Shown in pieces: positions 18,085-27,508 of a stretch of 64,000 nt of DNA (position 1 is the first letter of the stretch; each line of letters begins with the position of its first letter). Below the pieces are notes generated by a model that saw only the letters and a list, made by a program, of their open reading frames with translations, was not told the origin of the DNA and did not search any database. The position numbers and the translations under genes were made by a program. Source of the DNA: UBA11612 sp963662375 (lineage in GTDB: Bacteria; Pseudomonadota; Alphaproteobacteria; Rhodospirillales; Rhodospirillaceae); contig CAXXRP010000010.1 in the NCBI GenBank assembly GCA_963662375.2, positions 372,001-436,000 on the forward strand, given 5' to 3'.

Positions 18085-18770
18085 TTACCGGGCTTTGATG
18101 CCCAGTTTGCTTTTTCGTTCTAGTTTAATTTTATACATGGCGGCGTCGGCGGCTCCGAGAAGCTCGCTCGTCTCCGCTTGCGATGCGTACATGTGCACGC
18201 CGCAATTGGCCTTGACCGAAATTTGTTTTCCACCCCACGCGGCGTAGGCTTTGTTCAACTTTCGGTCCAAGTCCTCGGTACGCCTTACGCCGTTCCTTTT
18301 ATTGGAACGCGGTAGCAGGATCGCGAATTCATCGCCGCCCAGCCGGGTGACATAGTCGGTGTCGCGCACGTGCCCTTGCAGGAGGTTGGAAACTGTTTTC
18401 AGCACTTCGTCGCCTGCAGCGTGGCCGTAGGTGTTGTTGATGGGCTTGAACTCATCCAATCTACGAAAATAAGGGCTCCGCCTACACCATGGCGGCGGGC
18501 AACGGAAAACTTGTGATGTAAAATTTGTTCGAAGACACGGCGGTTTAGTATTGCGGTCAAGGCATCGGTCGTGGCGAGGTTTTCGAGCTCGGCGATGCGT
18601 TTGTCTTGTCCCTTCAGATGACTTGAAATTTCCTCAACCAAAGTGTGCGCCAACTGGGCGATTTGAAGGACCGATTGTGTGTCGTCAGGGGACTTATCCG
18701 GTGTGACTTATTCGGTGAATTGGACGAACTGCGTCAGTTTTGTGACGATTGACTCGTGCCCTTGCTACGC
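18085..18770 (-). pseudogene. GGDEF-domain (diguanylate cyclase) gene, frameshifted and 5' truncated
   Basis: Two overlapping frames together make one GGDEF domain. The upstream frame encodes a coiled-coil linker (GQDKRIAELENLATTDALT) and ALIFVD. The downstream frame continues DEFKPINNTYGHAAGDEVL and carries an intact active-site motif RLGGDEF. One A is missing (plus strand) near 18459, where CCAAT should read CCAAAT to give VDLDEF. Upstream, TAA at 18708-18710 interrupts the same frame (QFVQFTE, stop, VTPDKSPDD). The coding similarity stops where the 246-bp tandem repeat begins at 18769. The protein would have made the second messenger c-di-GMP; it is almost certainly inactive. Confidence 0.85.
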
Positions 18771-19263
18771 GCGTCCGTAAACTCTGGCTCGGGTAGACCC
18801 GCCATATCTTACTCACCTGTCCCCATGCCGGGCGCATTTTGTTGTTTGCGTTGCATGAAGGTCATCAGTTCCCGGTTGTTGGAATAATGGATTTTCAACT
18901 TAAAATAAAATTGCTCGTTTTAAGGGAAATTGTGGATTGATGGAATGACCCGCCCAATTTATTTTACAGCGCCATGTACCATATAAATAATTGTTATAAA
19001 GAATTAAAATATATACGGCGCGTCCGTAAACTCTGGCTCGGGTAGACCCGCCATATCTTACTCACCTGTCCCCATGCCGGGCGCATTTTGTTGTTTGCGT
19101 TGCATGAAGGTCATCAGTTCCCGGTTGTTGGAATAATGGATTTTCAACTTAAAATAAAATTGCTCGTTTTAAGGGAAATTGTGGATTGATGGAATGACCC
19201 GCCCAATTTATTTTACAGCGCCATGTACCATATAAATAATTGTTATAAAGAATTAAAATATAT
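18769..19263 (+). repeat. Exact 246-bp tandem duplication
   Basis: Bases 18769-19014 are repeated without a mismatch at 19018-19263, with a 3-bp spacer (period 249). The unit starts GCGCGTCCGTAAACTCTGG, becomes AT-rich in its second half and ends with GAATTAAAATATAT. No open frame of note lies in it. It sits between the truncated 5' end of the GGDEF gene and the DUF1849 pair. Its lack of divergence means a recent event or an assembly artefact. Confidence 0.95.
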
Positions 19264-19540
19264 TTTTTCGGTGAGTGTTAGGCTGCTATCGGGACACGGT
19301 TACATCTTTTGCGGGTATACATTTTCCCTTGTTAGGTGTTGGGTTTCTGCGGTTGATGTGGCGCTCTGGCTCTCGCCTAGCTTTTTCCACTCAAAACTAA
19401 CTAGGCCCACTCCGGAAACGTGGCGCTCCGCGAACGGTTATGCCACCGCGAATCGGGGTGCTAAGATTGCCCTTGTTTGCTCACAGGGAACGGGCATTGT
19501 CGTCCTTCCGCTGATCTGGCGCTGACCTGGAGTCCGCCGC

Positions 19541-20419
19541 GTGCCATTGCCCTCCTGCCGCATATTCTCGGTGCTGTTTGCCATACTTTTTGCCGGACCA
19601 CTTTGCGCTGCCTCGAGCGTTGCCGCAAATGCTCAAGGTCTGATCCCGCATCGGGCAGTCTATGACGTGTCGCTTAAGAGAATATCTCAAAATGACGGTG
19701 TACGGGGCGCGCGGGGAACCATGGTCTTTATCATCGCCGACCAATGCGATGGCTACACTCTGGAGAAGACCATGAAGATGGACATGGCCTTCTCCAGCGG
19801 CGTCTACAACATGATCGACCAACGGTTTGCGTCGTGGGAAGCCAAGGATGGGCGCTCGTCTACGTTCCGTATGGAAATCATCGAAAATGGCAAATTAAGC
19901 CGGTCTCATCGCGGCCGGATCGATCTCATCAATGATGGTTCCGGGAAGATCACGATTGAATCGGACGGCACCACGAGTTTTGAACTGCCGCCCGGAACTT
20001 TATTGTCCACGACACACTTAGTCTCAGTCCTCGAAAGCGCGCGCGCCGGCGAACATTTTTTGAGCAAACTGGTAATTGACGGGTCATTTGATGATGGTCC
20101 TTACCAGGTCACCGTTGTTATCGGCACCCCCCAGTCCGAACCCGCCAAATTGGAGAAGCATGATCTGCACGAAATCGGGCGCGGGCCCCACTGGCCAGTG
20201 GGGATGGCATATTTTCCCTACGCGACGTCGGAGGACCTACCAGAATACGAGGTCTCGGTGGACCTTGTGCGCGGTGGGATCGCCCAGGCGATGATACAAG
20301 ACTTCGGAGATTTTAGTCTAGGGTTCGAACTTGTGTATATAGAACCGTTGGCGGAATCGGGCTGCGGGGGTAGGCAAAGTCGGACACGGTGTCAATCCGA
20401 GTGCACGGAGGGAAAATGA
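19541..20419 (+). CDS. DUF1849 (EipB-like) exported protein, copy 1
   Basis: A 292-residue protein with a signal peptide (ILFAGPLCAASSVAANA). The mature domain matches DUF1849, the family of Brucella EipB, a periplasmic protein that folds as a beta-spiral and supports envelope integrity. The conserved start HRAVYDVSL, the RGARGTMVF strand and a Cys pair (CDGY near residue 69 and a C-terminal Cys) are present; the pair forms a disulfide in EipB. GTG 19541 is used. Its stop codon overlaps the start of a second DUF1849 gene (ATGA), so the two are translationally coupled. The stretch before it holds the tandem repeat and no other gene. Confidence 0.85.
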   Translation: MPLPSCRIFSVLFAILFAGPLCAASSVAANAQGLIPHRAVYDVSLKRISQNDGVRGARGTMVFIIADQCDGYTLEKTMKMDMAFSSGVYNMIDQRFASWEAKDGRSSTFRMEIIENGKLSRSHRGRIDLINDGSGKITIESDGTTSFELPPGTLLSTTHLVSVLESARAGEHFLSKLVIDGSFDDGPYQVTVVIGTPQSEPAKLEKHDLHEIGRGPHWPVGMAYFPYATSEDLPEYEVSVDLVRGGIAQAMIQDFGDFSLGFELVYIEPLAESGCGGRQSRTRCQSECTEGK

Positions 20420-21276
20420 TTCGAATTTCACCGTCGGTCGCTGCGGCGGTATTTGTTTTGGCTGTAGCGGCGGATTTGTCGCGGGCCCCGGCTGCGGCGG
20501 AACTACCCTCTTACGCTGCGACCTATGAAATTCGCCTGACGCGAGCCAGCGCTACAACCGGTCCTCGCGCGGCTGTTGGAACCCTGGATTCGGTGTTTAA
20601 TGAAACCTGCGACGGTTGGGAAACGAGGACGCGTACGGTTCTTGATCTCGCCTTCCGCGACAGTTCGAATTTCACTAACGAGCGTTACTTCGATTCCTGG
20701 GAGTCTAAAACCGGTCGCGACTACAAATTCTCGGTTCACACGTTCAAGAACGGCCAAACTATTGAAGCTTTTCAGGGTAGGGCGAACCTTAAGAAGGCCG
20801 GTGGCGAAGCCTACTACGAGGCCGTCGGCGAGAAGGGCGAACCTTCAGGGAAGTCTTATGCGCTGCCGTTGCCTGAAGGGACAATGCTGCCTGTCGAACA
20901 TGCCAAGGCACTCTTGGATCGGGCCGAGAGGGGGGCGTCTTTTTTCCGCAGTGTGGTCCTCAACGGCGTGTCAAGAGCCGGTCCACGCATATTGTCGGTA
21001 GCCATCGGGGAACCGGTGGATGATGGCGAGACGCCGAGGATGGCTTTTGATGCGTCGCCAGAGGACGTCGCCCGGCTCCTCAATGCCCCGGCATGGCGCA
21101 TGAGTTCAGCGCGTTTCAATCTTTATGAAGGACGTGAAATGCCCGACACAGAACTGTTTCTTCAACTCCATAAAAGCGGCGTTACTGAATCTTTCGAACA
21201 AACGTTTTCTGATTTTTCCCTGTCCGCGCGGCTGATCTACCTTCGGTACCTTGATCCGCCGCAGTGCGATAAGTAA
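20416..21276 (+). CDS. DUF1849 (EipB-like) exported protein, copy 2
   Basis: A 286-residue paralogue of the preceding gene. The ATG at 20416 is chosen because GGAGGG lies just upstream and it gives a normal signal peptide (VAAAVFVLAVAADLSRAPAAA). Shared features are the YAATYEIRL strand, the ETCDGWETRTRT segment, an FSDFSLSARLIYLRY strand matching FGDFSLGFELVYIE of copy 1, and a last Cys in PPQCDK. The copies are clearly diverged, so the duplication is old. The gene is convergent with the ROK kinase, 12 bp away. Confidence 0.85.
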   Translation: MIRISPSVAAAVFVLAVAADLSRAPAAAELPSYAATYEIRLTRASATTGPRAAVGTLDSVFNETCDGWETRTRTVLDLAFRDSSNFTNERYFDSWESKTGRDYKFSVHTFKNGQTIEAFQGRANLKKAGGEAYYEAVGEKGEPSGKSYALPLPEGTMLPVEHAKALLDRAERGASFFRSVVLNGVSRAGPRILSVAIGEPVDDGETPRMAFDASPEDVARLLNAPAWRMSSARFNLYEGREMPDTELFLQLHKSGVTESFEQTFSDFSLSARLIYLRYLDPPQCDK

Positions 21277-21288
21277 ATCGTCATTAAT

Positions 21289-22200
21289 CTAAGGCCACAG
21301 CCAAGCCGCACCTCGCGCGCCGCTCTCTGGGCCATGGCGGGGCGGCACCAATTGCGTGGCGACAGCGTCAGAAAAAACGTACTTCGGCCACAGCTTCGGG
21401 ACAGCACTGTAAAGACGGTTGATTTGCGAGAGGCCGCCGCCCAAGACAATCACCGATGGATCGAGAATGTTGATGATGCCTGCGCTTGCGCGGGCAAGCC
21501 GGTCCACGTACCGGTCCATGGTGAACATAGCCTCGTCATTGCCTTCATCCGCGCGCTGCGCGATTTCACCTGTGTCCACCGTTTGCCCCCAGCGCTCTGC
21601 ATGATCCCGACTGAGCGCCGGGCCCGATAAAAATGTCTCGATGCATCCACGAAGGCCGCAATAACACGGGGGGCCGGGACTCTCGCCGCCTGCCGGTATC
21701 GGCCAGGGCAGGGGGTTGTGGCCCCATTCTCCAGATATGGCGTTAGGTCCGCGTACCAAGCTCTTGTTAATGATGAGACCGCCCCCGACGCCGGTGCCAA
21801 GAATGATTCCGAAAACAATAGGAAAATCGGCTCCAGCCCCGTCCACGGCTTCCGACAACGCAAAGCAATCCGCATCATTGGTTAGGCGAATTTGACGTCC
21901 AGTAGCTTTCGCAAGATCCCGGTCCAATGGCCGTCCGATGAGGCAGGTGGAGTTGGCGTTCTTCACGAGGCCCGTCGCCGGCGAGAGGGTGCCCGGTATG
22001 CCGACGCCGACGGGCGCGCCACTGTCGTCAGCGGACCGCACCAAGTCAGCAACGGCGCGGACAGTTGCCTCGTAATCGCCGCTTGGTGTGGGCACGCGGT
22101 GACGTGCTTTGACGGAACCCGTCCTGTCGAGGACAAGAATTTCGATTTTGGTCCCGCCGAGGTCCACGCCGACGCGTACGTCGGTCATTGTCTGTGCCAT
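21289..22200 (-). CDS. ROK-family sugar kinase
   Basis: A 303-residue sugar kinase of the ROK family, taking the start at 22200 (MAQTMTDVRVGVDLGG); ATG 22188 is the alternative. The ATP-binding loop is VGVDLGGTKIEI, the catalytic base region is LTNDADCFAL and the second phosphate loop is GIILGTGVGGG. The zinc-binding ROK signature is present (GHNPLPWP followed by CYCGLRGCIETFLSG). ROK members with this layout are usually fructokinases or glucokinases. It is divergent from a metallo-beta-lactamase-fold gene. Confidence 0.92.
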   Translation of the reverse strand: MAQTMTDVRVGVDLGGTKIEILVLDRTGSVKARHRVPTPSGDYEATVRAVADLVRSADDSGAPVGVGIPGTLSPATGLVKNANSTCLIGRPLDRDLAKATGRQIRLTNDADCFALSEAVDGAGADFPIVFGIILGTGVGGGLIINKSLVRGPNAISGEWGHNPLPWPIPAGGESPGPPCYCGLRGCIETFLSGPALSRDHAERWGQTVDTGEIAQRADEGNDEAMFTMDRYVDRLARASAGIINILDPSVIVLGGGLSQINRLYSAVPKLWPKYVFSDAVATQLVPPRHGPESGARGAAWLWP

Positions 22201-22291
22201 TTCCGTTACCGATATCCTATCTTGGTCTACCGATCCATGACATGAGGGATCACGTCTAGACAAGATATCCGATCTATGACACCCAAAGTTC

Positions 22292-23347
22292 ATGAATGAA
22301 CAGACGATTAGGTCCGTGGACGTCCTGCGCTTTCCTTTTCAGGAGCCGCCTGCGCCGGCTACGTTGATTGAAGTGGCGCCCCGGGTGCAATGGCTCCGCA
22401 TGCCGTTGCCTTACGCGTTAAATCACATAAATCTCTGGGTCTTGGATGAGGGTGATGGCTGGACGGTGGTCGATACCGGCCTCAACACCGCAGAAACCCG
22501 CGCGTTGTGGGAGCAGATATTTGCCGGACCCTTGAAAGGTAAACCGCTCCTAAGGGTCATCTGCACCCATTTCCATCCCGACCACATGGGCCTTGCGGGA
22601 TGGCTGGTGGAAAATTACGGCGTTCTGCTTTGGGTGACTGCAAAAGAGATCGCGACTGCGCGCTCAACCTTCGCTCAAAATGAGGAAACGATGACGCCGA
22701 TCCTTATTGAGCATTACCGGCGCGCGGGCTTGGGCGACGCAGCGGCTCAGGCGGCGACCACACGCAGCAACGCGTATTCGCGGCGCGTCCACCCCCTTCC
22801 CAAAAATGTGGTTGTCATCGATCCGTCAAAATTGATCGAGGCGGTTGGCTTAAGTTGGCGTGTGGTGATCGGCGAAGGGCACTCGCCGCAACTGGCCGGG
22901 CCTTATGCGGAAGATTTGGGCGTGCTGATTTCGGGCGGCCAAGTTCTTCCGGGCATCTCGCCTAATATCAGTGTCCGATCCACGGAGCCGGGAACAAACC
23001 CCCTTGCAAAATTTTTAGAAACATTACCTCGTTTCGGCGCGCTGCCTGAAAACACGCTGGTTTTGCCATCCCACAAGTTGCCGTTCTATGGGTTGCGCGC
23101 GCGTGTCGGTCAGCTTATCGCGCACCACGCTGAACGGCTGGATGTCACACGCGACGCGTGCCGCCCGGGCGCGAACGTCGATGGAGTCCTGAAAGCAATG
23201 TTTCCGCTCGACTTTGATGCTCACCAACTCCATTTTGCGCTGGGCGAGACGGTGGCACATTTGAACTATTTAGTAGGCACTGGTGAAATCGAACGGAAAA
23301 TCGACGGCGCCGTGGATTTTTACCGAACTTTGTCGTCGGCAACATAG
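22292..23347 (+). CDS. Metallo-beta-lactamase-fold hydrolase
   Basis: A 351-residue protein of the MBL superfamily. The metal-binding motif THFHPDHMG (HxHxDH) lies near residues 90-98, with VVDTGLN before it and GEGHSP and SHKLPF later as further ligands. The C-terminal helical extension (HFALGETVAHLNYL) resembles glyoxalase-II-like and LACTB2-like members. Substrate unknown. No signal peptide, so probably cytosolic. It is divergent from the ROK kinase and followed after 83 bp by the HDAC-family gene. Confidence 0.9.
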   Translation: MNEQTIRSVDVLRFPFQEPPAPATLIEVAPRVQWLRMPLPYALNHINLWVLDEGDGWTVVDTGLNTAETRALWEQIFAGPLKGKPLLRVICTHFHPDHMGLAGWLVENYGVLLWVTAKEIATARSTFAQNEETMTPILIEHYRRAGLGDAAAQAATTRSNAYSRRVHPLPKNVVVIDPSKLIEAVGLSWRVVIGEGHSPQLAGPYAEDLGVLISGGQVLPGISPNISVRSTEPGTNPLAKFLETLPRFGALPENTLVLPSHKLPFYGLRARVGQLIAHHAERLDVTRDACRPGANVDGVLKAMFPLDFDAHQLHFALGETVAHLNYLVGTGEIERKIDGAVDFYRTLSSAT

Positions 23348-23430
23348 TCGAGCCTACGCGCGCCTCATGCATTTTTTGCGGGGCGATAGTTTGTGCTAAA
23401 GCGTAGGTTCTGATTTTTCGCGCGGATACC

Positions 23431-24360
23431 ATGACAACTTTGCTTCTCACCCACCAAAGCTATCTGATGCACGACACCGGGCCGCATCATCCCGAACGGC
23501 CCGAACGGCTGAGCAGCATTTTACGCGGACTGGATCAATCCGCGTTCGGCGACTTGATGCGTGAAAACGCGCCGCGCGCTGCGAAGGATGCCATTCGCCG
23601 GGCTCATCCCGGCGAATACGTCGATCACATCCTGGCCGCTATACCCCCAGAGGGCTTGCGTCAATTGGACGCGGACACGATCGTTTCGCCGGGTTCCGGC
23701 GAGGCGATGACCCGGGCGGTGGGCGCAGTCGTCCGCGCTGTCGATGCTGTTGCTGCCGGAGAGGCGGCCAACGCCTTTTGCGCGGTGCGGCCACCGGGGC
23801 ACCACGCCGAATCACACCGGGCGATGGGGTTTTGTTTGGTTAACAATGTGGCTGTCGGGGCGCTCCATGCGCGCGTCGCCCACGGCTACAACCGCATCGC
23901 GGTTATCGACTTCGATGTTCACCATGGCAACGGCACCCAGGAGATGTTTTGGGACGACGCCGACGCTTTTTACGCGTCCAGTCACCAGTTTCCTTTTTAC
24001 CCGGGCACCGGCGCGCGCCGGGAGCGCGGCGGTCACAACAACGTGGTCAATGTGCCTCTTGCGGCGGGCAGCCGGGGCGACGCGTTTCGCGGCGCCTTGA
24101 CCGACGAAATTTTGCCTGCTCTCAGTGAATTCAAGCCCGATTTTGTTCTTATTTCTGCCGGCTTTGATGCCCATAAGGACGATCCGCTGGGTGGGCTAGG
24201 GCTAACCGAGGTCGACTTCGCCTGGGCGACAGCGGCCATCATGGACGTCGCCCGCGAAGTGTGCGGCGGAAGGGTGGTTTCCGCGCTGGAAGGGGGGTAC
24301 AACTTGAACGCTTTAGCCGAATGTGTTGTGGCCCATGTGGAAACGCTGAAGGATCACTGA
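23431..24360 (+). CDS. Histone-deacetylase-family amidohydrolase
   Basis: A 309-residue member of the bacterial HDAC / acetoin-utilisation / acetylpolyamine amidohydrolase family. The catalytic His pair is in RPPGHHAES, the zinc ligands in IDFDVHHGNGTQ and SAGFDAHKDDPLGG. It removes acetyl groups from small amines or proteins; the substrate is not known. xseB starts immediately after its TGA. The HDAC-xseB-ispA-dxs-tlyA order is common in Alphaproteobacteria and suggests one transcript. Confidence 0.94.
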   Translation: MTTLLLTHQSYLMHDTGPHHPERPERLSSILRGLDQSAFGDLMRENAPRAAKDAIRRAHPGEYVDHILAAIPPEGLRQLDADTIVSPGSGEAMTRAVGAVVRAVDAVAAGEAANAFCAVRPPGHHAESHRAMGFCLVNNVAVGALHARVAHGYNRIAVIDFDVHHGNGTQEMFWDDADAFYASSHQFPFYPGTGARRERGGHNNVVNVPLAAGSRGDAFRGALTDEILPALSEFKPDFVLISAGFDAHKDDPLGGLGLTEVDFAWATAAIMDVAREVCGGRVVSALEGGYNLNALAECVVAHVETLKDH

Positions 24361-24603
24361 ATGGCGAAATCACCTATCCCGCAGGATATCGCTGCAATGA
24401 GATTCGAGCAGGCGATGTCGGAATTGGAAGGCATTGTCCGCGATCTAGAAGGCGGAAACGTGAAGCTCGACGATGCCGTAAAGTTTTATGAGCGCGGCGC
24501 GGCGTTGAAACGACACTGCGAGACCAAGCTGGCTGACGCCCTTACGAAGGTTGAGAAAATCACCGGGGCGGGCAAATCTCTGGAGCCTATGGATCATGAA
24601 TAG
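24361..24603 (+). CDS. xseB: Exodeoxyribonuclease VII small subunit
   Basis: An 80-residue protein of normal XseB length with the signature EQAMSELEGIVRDLEGGNVKLDDAVKFYERG split over residues 14-44. It binds the XseA catalytic subunit, which degrades single-stranded DNA; xseA is not in the window. AAGGA precedes the ATG, within the end of the HDAC gene. Its stop overlaps the ispA start by 8 bp. Confidence 0.95.
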   Translation: MAKSPIPQDIAAMRFEQAMSELEGIVRDLEGGNVKLDDAVKFYERGAALKRHCETKLADALTKVEKITGAGKSLEPMDHE

Positions 24604-25525
24604 TGTTGCAGTGAATACGGCTCCCGCAGAAACCGGCACCGCCGACTTTAATGCTGCACTGAAATCCACAGCGGACTCCGTCAATGCGGAACTGGACCGC
24701 CTCCTGCCACCTGTGTCGGAGCCCGAAGGGTACGTGGTAGAAGCTATGCGCTACGCGGCGTTGGACGGTGGCAAACGTTTCCGTCCGTTTCTTGCTTGCG
24801 CTTCCGCTGATCTATTTGGTGTGCCGCGTACCCGCTCGCTGCGCGTCGCGGCTGCCGTAGAAATGGTGCACTGCTACTCGTTGATTCATGATGACTTGCC
24901 GGCCATGGATGACGACGAATTGCGCCGCGGCCGTCCAACCGTGCACCGCCAGTTCGATGAGGCGACCGCCATTCTTGCTGGCGACGCACTTTTAACCGAA
25001 GCGTTCGCGGTGCTTGCCGATCCTGCGACTCACACCGATGGAAACGTGCGGGGTGCGCTCGTCCAAGAACTGGCGCGGGCATCGGGCGCTGCGGGAATGG
25101 TGGGAGGACAGATGATTGATTTGCGCGCCGCACAGCTCGATTTGGACGATGACGGGCTGCGGCGACTCCAAAATCTGAAAACCGGCTGCATTATTGCCTG
25201 CGCGTGTCGGTCAGGCGCGGTCGCGGGGCAAGCGTCTCCAGAGCAAGTCGAAGCGCTGGGCGCTTACGGCATCTCAATGGGGCTTGCCTTCCAGATGGCC
25301 GATGACGTGCTGGACTTGGAGGGCTCGGCGGCGGAGACCGGCAAAGCCACGGGTAAGGACCAAGCGGCTGGAAAAACGACTTTTGTTTCGCGGCTGGGCC
25401 TTGAAGGTGCTAAGAATTACGCACGCGCGTTGGCTGATGAAGCGGTAGGCCATTTAGCGCCCTTCGGCGCCGAGGCTACGCTTCTAAAGGAAGCGGCGCT
25501 GTATGCCGCCGCGCGGCGCAACTGA
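24596..25525 (+). CDS. ispA: Farnesyl diphosphate (polyprenyl) synthase
   Basis: A 309-residue trans-prenyltransferase. The two aspartate-rich motifs that bind magnesium-diphosphate are DDLPAMDDDELRRG and DDVLDLEG; GGKRFRP binds isopentenyl diphosphate. The start at ATG 24596, inside the end of xseB, fits the family N-terminus; the frame is open to 24551 but that part is out-of-frame xseB. It condenses IPP and DMAPP to farnesyl diphosphate for ubiquinone, heme O/A side chains and undecaprenyl carriers. dxs follows 30 bp later. Confidence 0.95.
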   Translation: MNSVAVNTAPAETGTADFNAALKSTADSVNAELDRLLPPVSEPEGYVVEAMRYAALDGGKRFRPFLACASADLFGVPRTRSLRVAAAVEMVHCYSLIHDDLPAMDDDELRRGRPTVHRQFDEATAILAGDALLTEAFAVLADPATHTDGNVRGALVQELARASGAAGMVGGQMIDLRAAQLDLDDDGLRRLQNLKTGCIIACACRSGAVAGQASPEQVEALGAYGISMGLAFQMADDVLDLEGSAAETGKATGKDQAAGKTTFVSRLGLEGAKNYARALADEAVGHLAPFGAEATLLKEAALYAAARRN

Positions 25526-25555
25526 GTCATAGCCGAAATATATGGTGCAGTACTC

Positions 25556-27508
25556 ATGACCTCACAAGAATCGTCTCCCGAAATTCATCACACTCCTCTT
25601 CTCGACCGGGTTTCCTCACCGGCGGATTTGCGCAACCTGAGCATTGAGCATCTCAAGCAGTTGTCGCGCGAGTTACGGGCGGAAACGATTCACAGCGTTT
25701 CGCGAACCGGCGGCCATTTGGGCGCCGGACTCGGCGTCGTCGAGTTGACGGTAGCGATCCACCATGTTTTCGATACGCCGGGCGACCGTTTGATCTGGGA
25801 CGTGGGCCATCAGTGTTATCCTCATAAAATTCTTACCGGGCGCCGGGATCGGATGTCGACTATCCGGCAGGAAGGCGGCCTGTCGGGTTTCGCGCTGCGC
25901 ACCGAAAGCGAATACGATACTTTCGGGGCCGGCCACAGTTCCACCTCCATCTCTTCTGGTCTCGGTATGGCGGTAGCGCGAGATTTCGCCGGAGGTGACA
26001 ACCATGTGATTGCCGTGATCGGTGACGGCGCCATGAGCGCGGGTATGGCCTATGAGGCGATGAACAATGCGGGCAGCTTGAGAAGTCGCCTGATCGTTGT
26101 TCTCAACGACAATGATATGTCCATCGCTCCAGCGGTGGGTGCTATGAGCGCCTATCTGGCGCGGTTGCTGTCATCCAAGCCGTACCTGACCATTCGTCAA
26201 GCTTTGAAGCAGGTCGCCTCGCACTTCCCCAAACCGTTGGAGCAGGCGGCTCGCCGCGCCGAGGAATATACCCGCGGTATGGTGACCGGGGGTACACTAT
26301 TCGAGGAGTTGGGCTTTTACTACGTCGGGCCTATCGATGGGCATCGTATCGAACACTTGGTACCCGTGTTGCGCAATGTGCGCGAGAGTCAGGCTGAAGG
26401 TCCGGTTCTTATCCATGTGGTCACGCAAAAGGGGCGCGGCTATTCCCCAGCCGAGGCCGCTGCCGATAAGTATCATGGTGTGAGCAAGTTTGACGTAGTG
26501 TCCGGCACCCAGGCCAAGGCGACGCCAAAAGCGCTGTCCTATACCAGCGTATTCGCAAATGCGCTCATGGCCGAAGCGAAGGCCGACGGTAAAGTAATCG
26601 CCATCACCGCCGCCATGCCGAGCGGCACTGGTCTTGACAAATTCGCCAAGGAATTCCCGGACCGCTGTTTCGATGTCGGAATTGCCGAACAGCACGCTGT
26701 GACCTTTGCCGCGGGTCTCGCCACCGAAGGTTACAAGCCGTTCTGTGCCATCTACTCTACGTTCCTGCAGCGCGCGTACGATCAAGTGGTCCACGACGTT
26801 GCCGTTCAGAACTTGCCGGTGCGTTTTGCCCTTGATCGTGCTGGCTACGTTGGCGCCGACGGGGCCACGCACCAAGGCTCGTTCGACATGGCTTATCTCG
26901 GGTGCTTGCCGAATTTTACCATCATGGCGGCCGCCGACGAGTTGGAACTGATGCACATGGTCGCGACAGCGGCGGTCCATGACACCGGACCCATCGCAGT
27001 GCGTTATCCGCGCGGAGAGGGCGTTGGGCTGGAACTCCCCGAGCGAGGCACACCCATTCCCATCGGGAAAGGCCGGGTTCTGCGTGAAGGTACGAAGATC
27101 GCCTTTCTTAGCCTAGGCACGCGGTTGGCTGCTTGCCTGCGGGCAGCGGGTGATCTTGCCGCGCGCGGTTTGTCGACCACCGTTGCCGATGCGCGCTTTG
27201 TCAAACCGTTGGACGAAGCGTTGATTGACCAGTTGGCCGACACCCATGAAGTCTTTATTACGGTGGAGGAGGGCGCTGCCGGTGGCTTTGGCGCTCGGGT
27301 TTTGAGCCAATTGGCCTGGACCGGCCGTTTGGATAAAGGCTTAAAAGTGCGCACCATGACCATGCCGGATGCGTTTATTGAGCACGCCAAGCCTGAGAAT
27401 CAGGTAGAGGCGGCGCATCTGACCGCGCCGCATATCGTTGCAACCGCGCTCAGTGCGCTTGGTCAGGAAAGCGTTGGCGCGGCCAGCGCGACGCCTGCAC
27501 GGGCGTGA
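25556..27508 (+). CDS. dxs: 1-deoxy-D-xylulose-5-phosphate synthase
   Basis: A 650-residue thiamine-diphosphate enzyme that makes DXP from pyruvate and glyceraldehyde-3-phosphate, the first step of the MEP isoprenoid pathway. The GHQCYPHKILTGR segment, the thiamine-binding GDGAMSAGMAYEAMNN motif, and DVGIAEQHAVTFAAG with YSTFLQRAYDQ in the pyrimidine-binding domain are all present. The length is normal. Its TGA overlaps the GTG start of tlyA, consistent with coupled translation. Confidence 0.97.
   Translation: MTSQESSPEIHHTPLLDRVSSPADLRNLSIEHLKQLSRELRAETIHSVSRTGGHLGAGLGVVELTVAIHHVFDTPGDRLIWDVGHQCYPHKILTGRRDRMSTIRQEGGLSGFALRTESEYDTFGAGHSSTSISSGLGMAVARDFAGGDNHVIAVIGDGAMSAGMAYEAMNNAGSLRSRLIVVLNDNDMSIAPAVGAMSAYLARLLSSKPYLTIRQALKQVASHFPKPLEQAARRAEEYTRGMVTGGTLFEELGFYYVGPIDGHRIEHLVPVLRNVRESQAEGPVLIHVVTQKGRGYSPAEAAADKYHGVSKFDVVSGTQAKATPKALSYTSVFANALMAEAKADGKVIAITAAMPSGTGLDKFAKEFPDRCFDVGIAEQHAVTFAAGLATEGYKPFCAIYSTFLQRAYDQVVHDVAVQNLPVRFALDRAGYVGADGATHQGSFDMAYLGCLPNFTIMAAADELELMHMVATAAVHDTGPIAVRYPRGEGVGLELPERGTPIPIGKGRVLREGTKIAFLSLGTRLAACLRAAGDLAARGLSTTVADARFVKPLDEALIDQLADTHEVFITVEEGAAGGFGARVLSQLAWTGRLDKGLKVRTMTMPDAFIEHAKPENQVEAAHLTAPHIVATALSALGQESVGAASATPARA

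Noticed and set aside
22201..22291. Short imperfect inverted repeats between the ROK kinase and MBL genes (GATATC and TATCTTG elements)
   Set aside because: Arms are short and interrupted; an operator is possible but not supported enough to annotate.
26297..26980. 227-codon minus-strand frame within dxs
   Set aside because: Shadow of dxs; composition and lack of start context argue against a gene.
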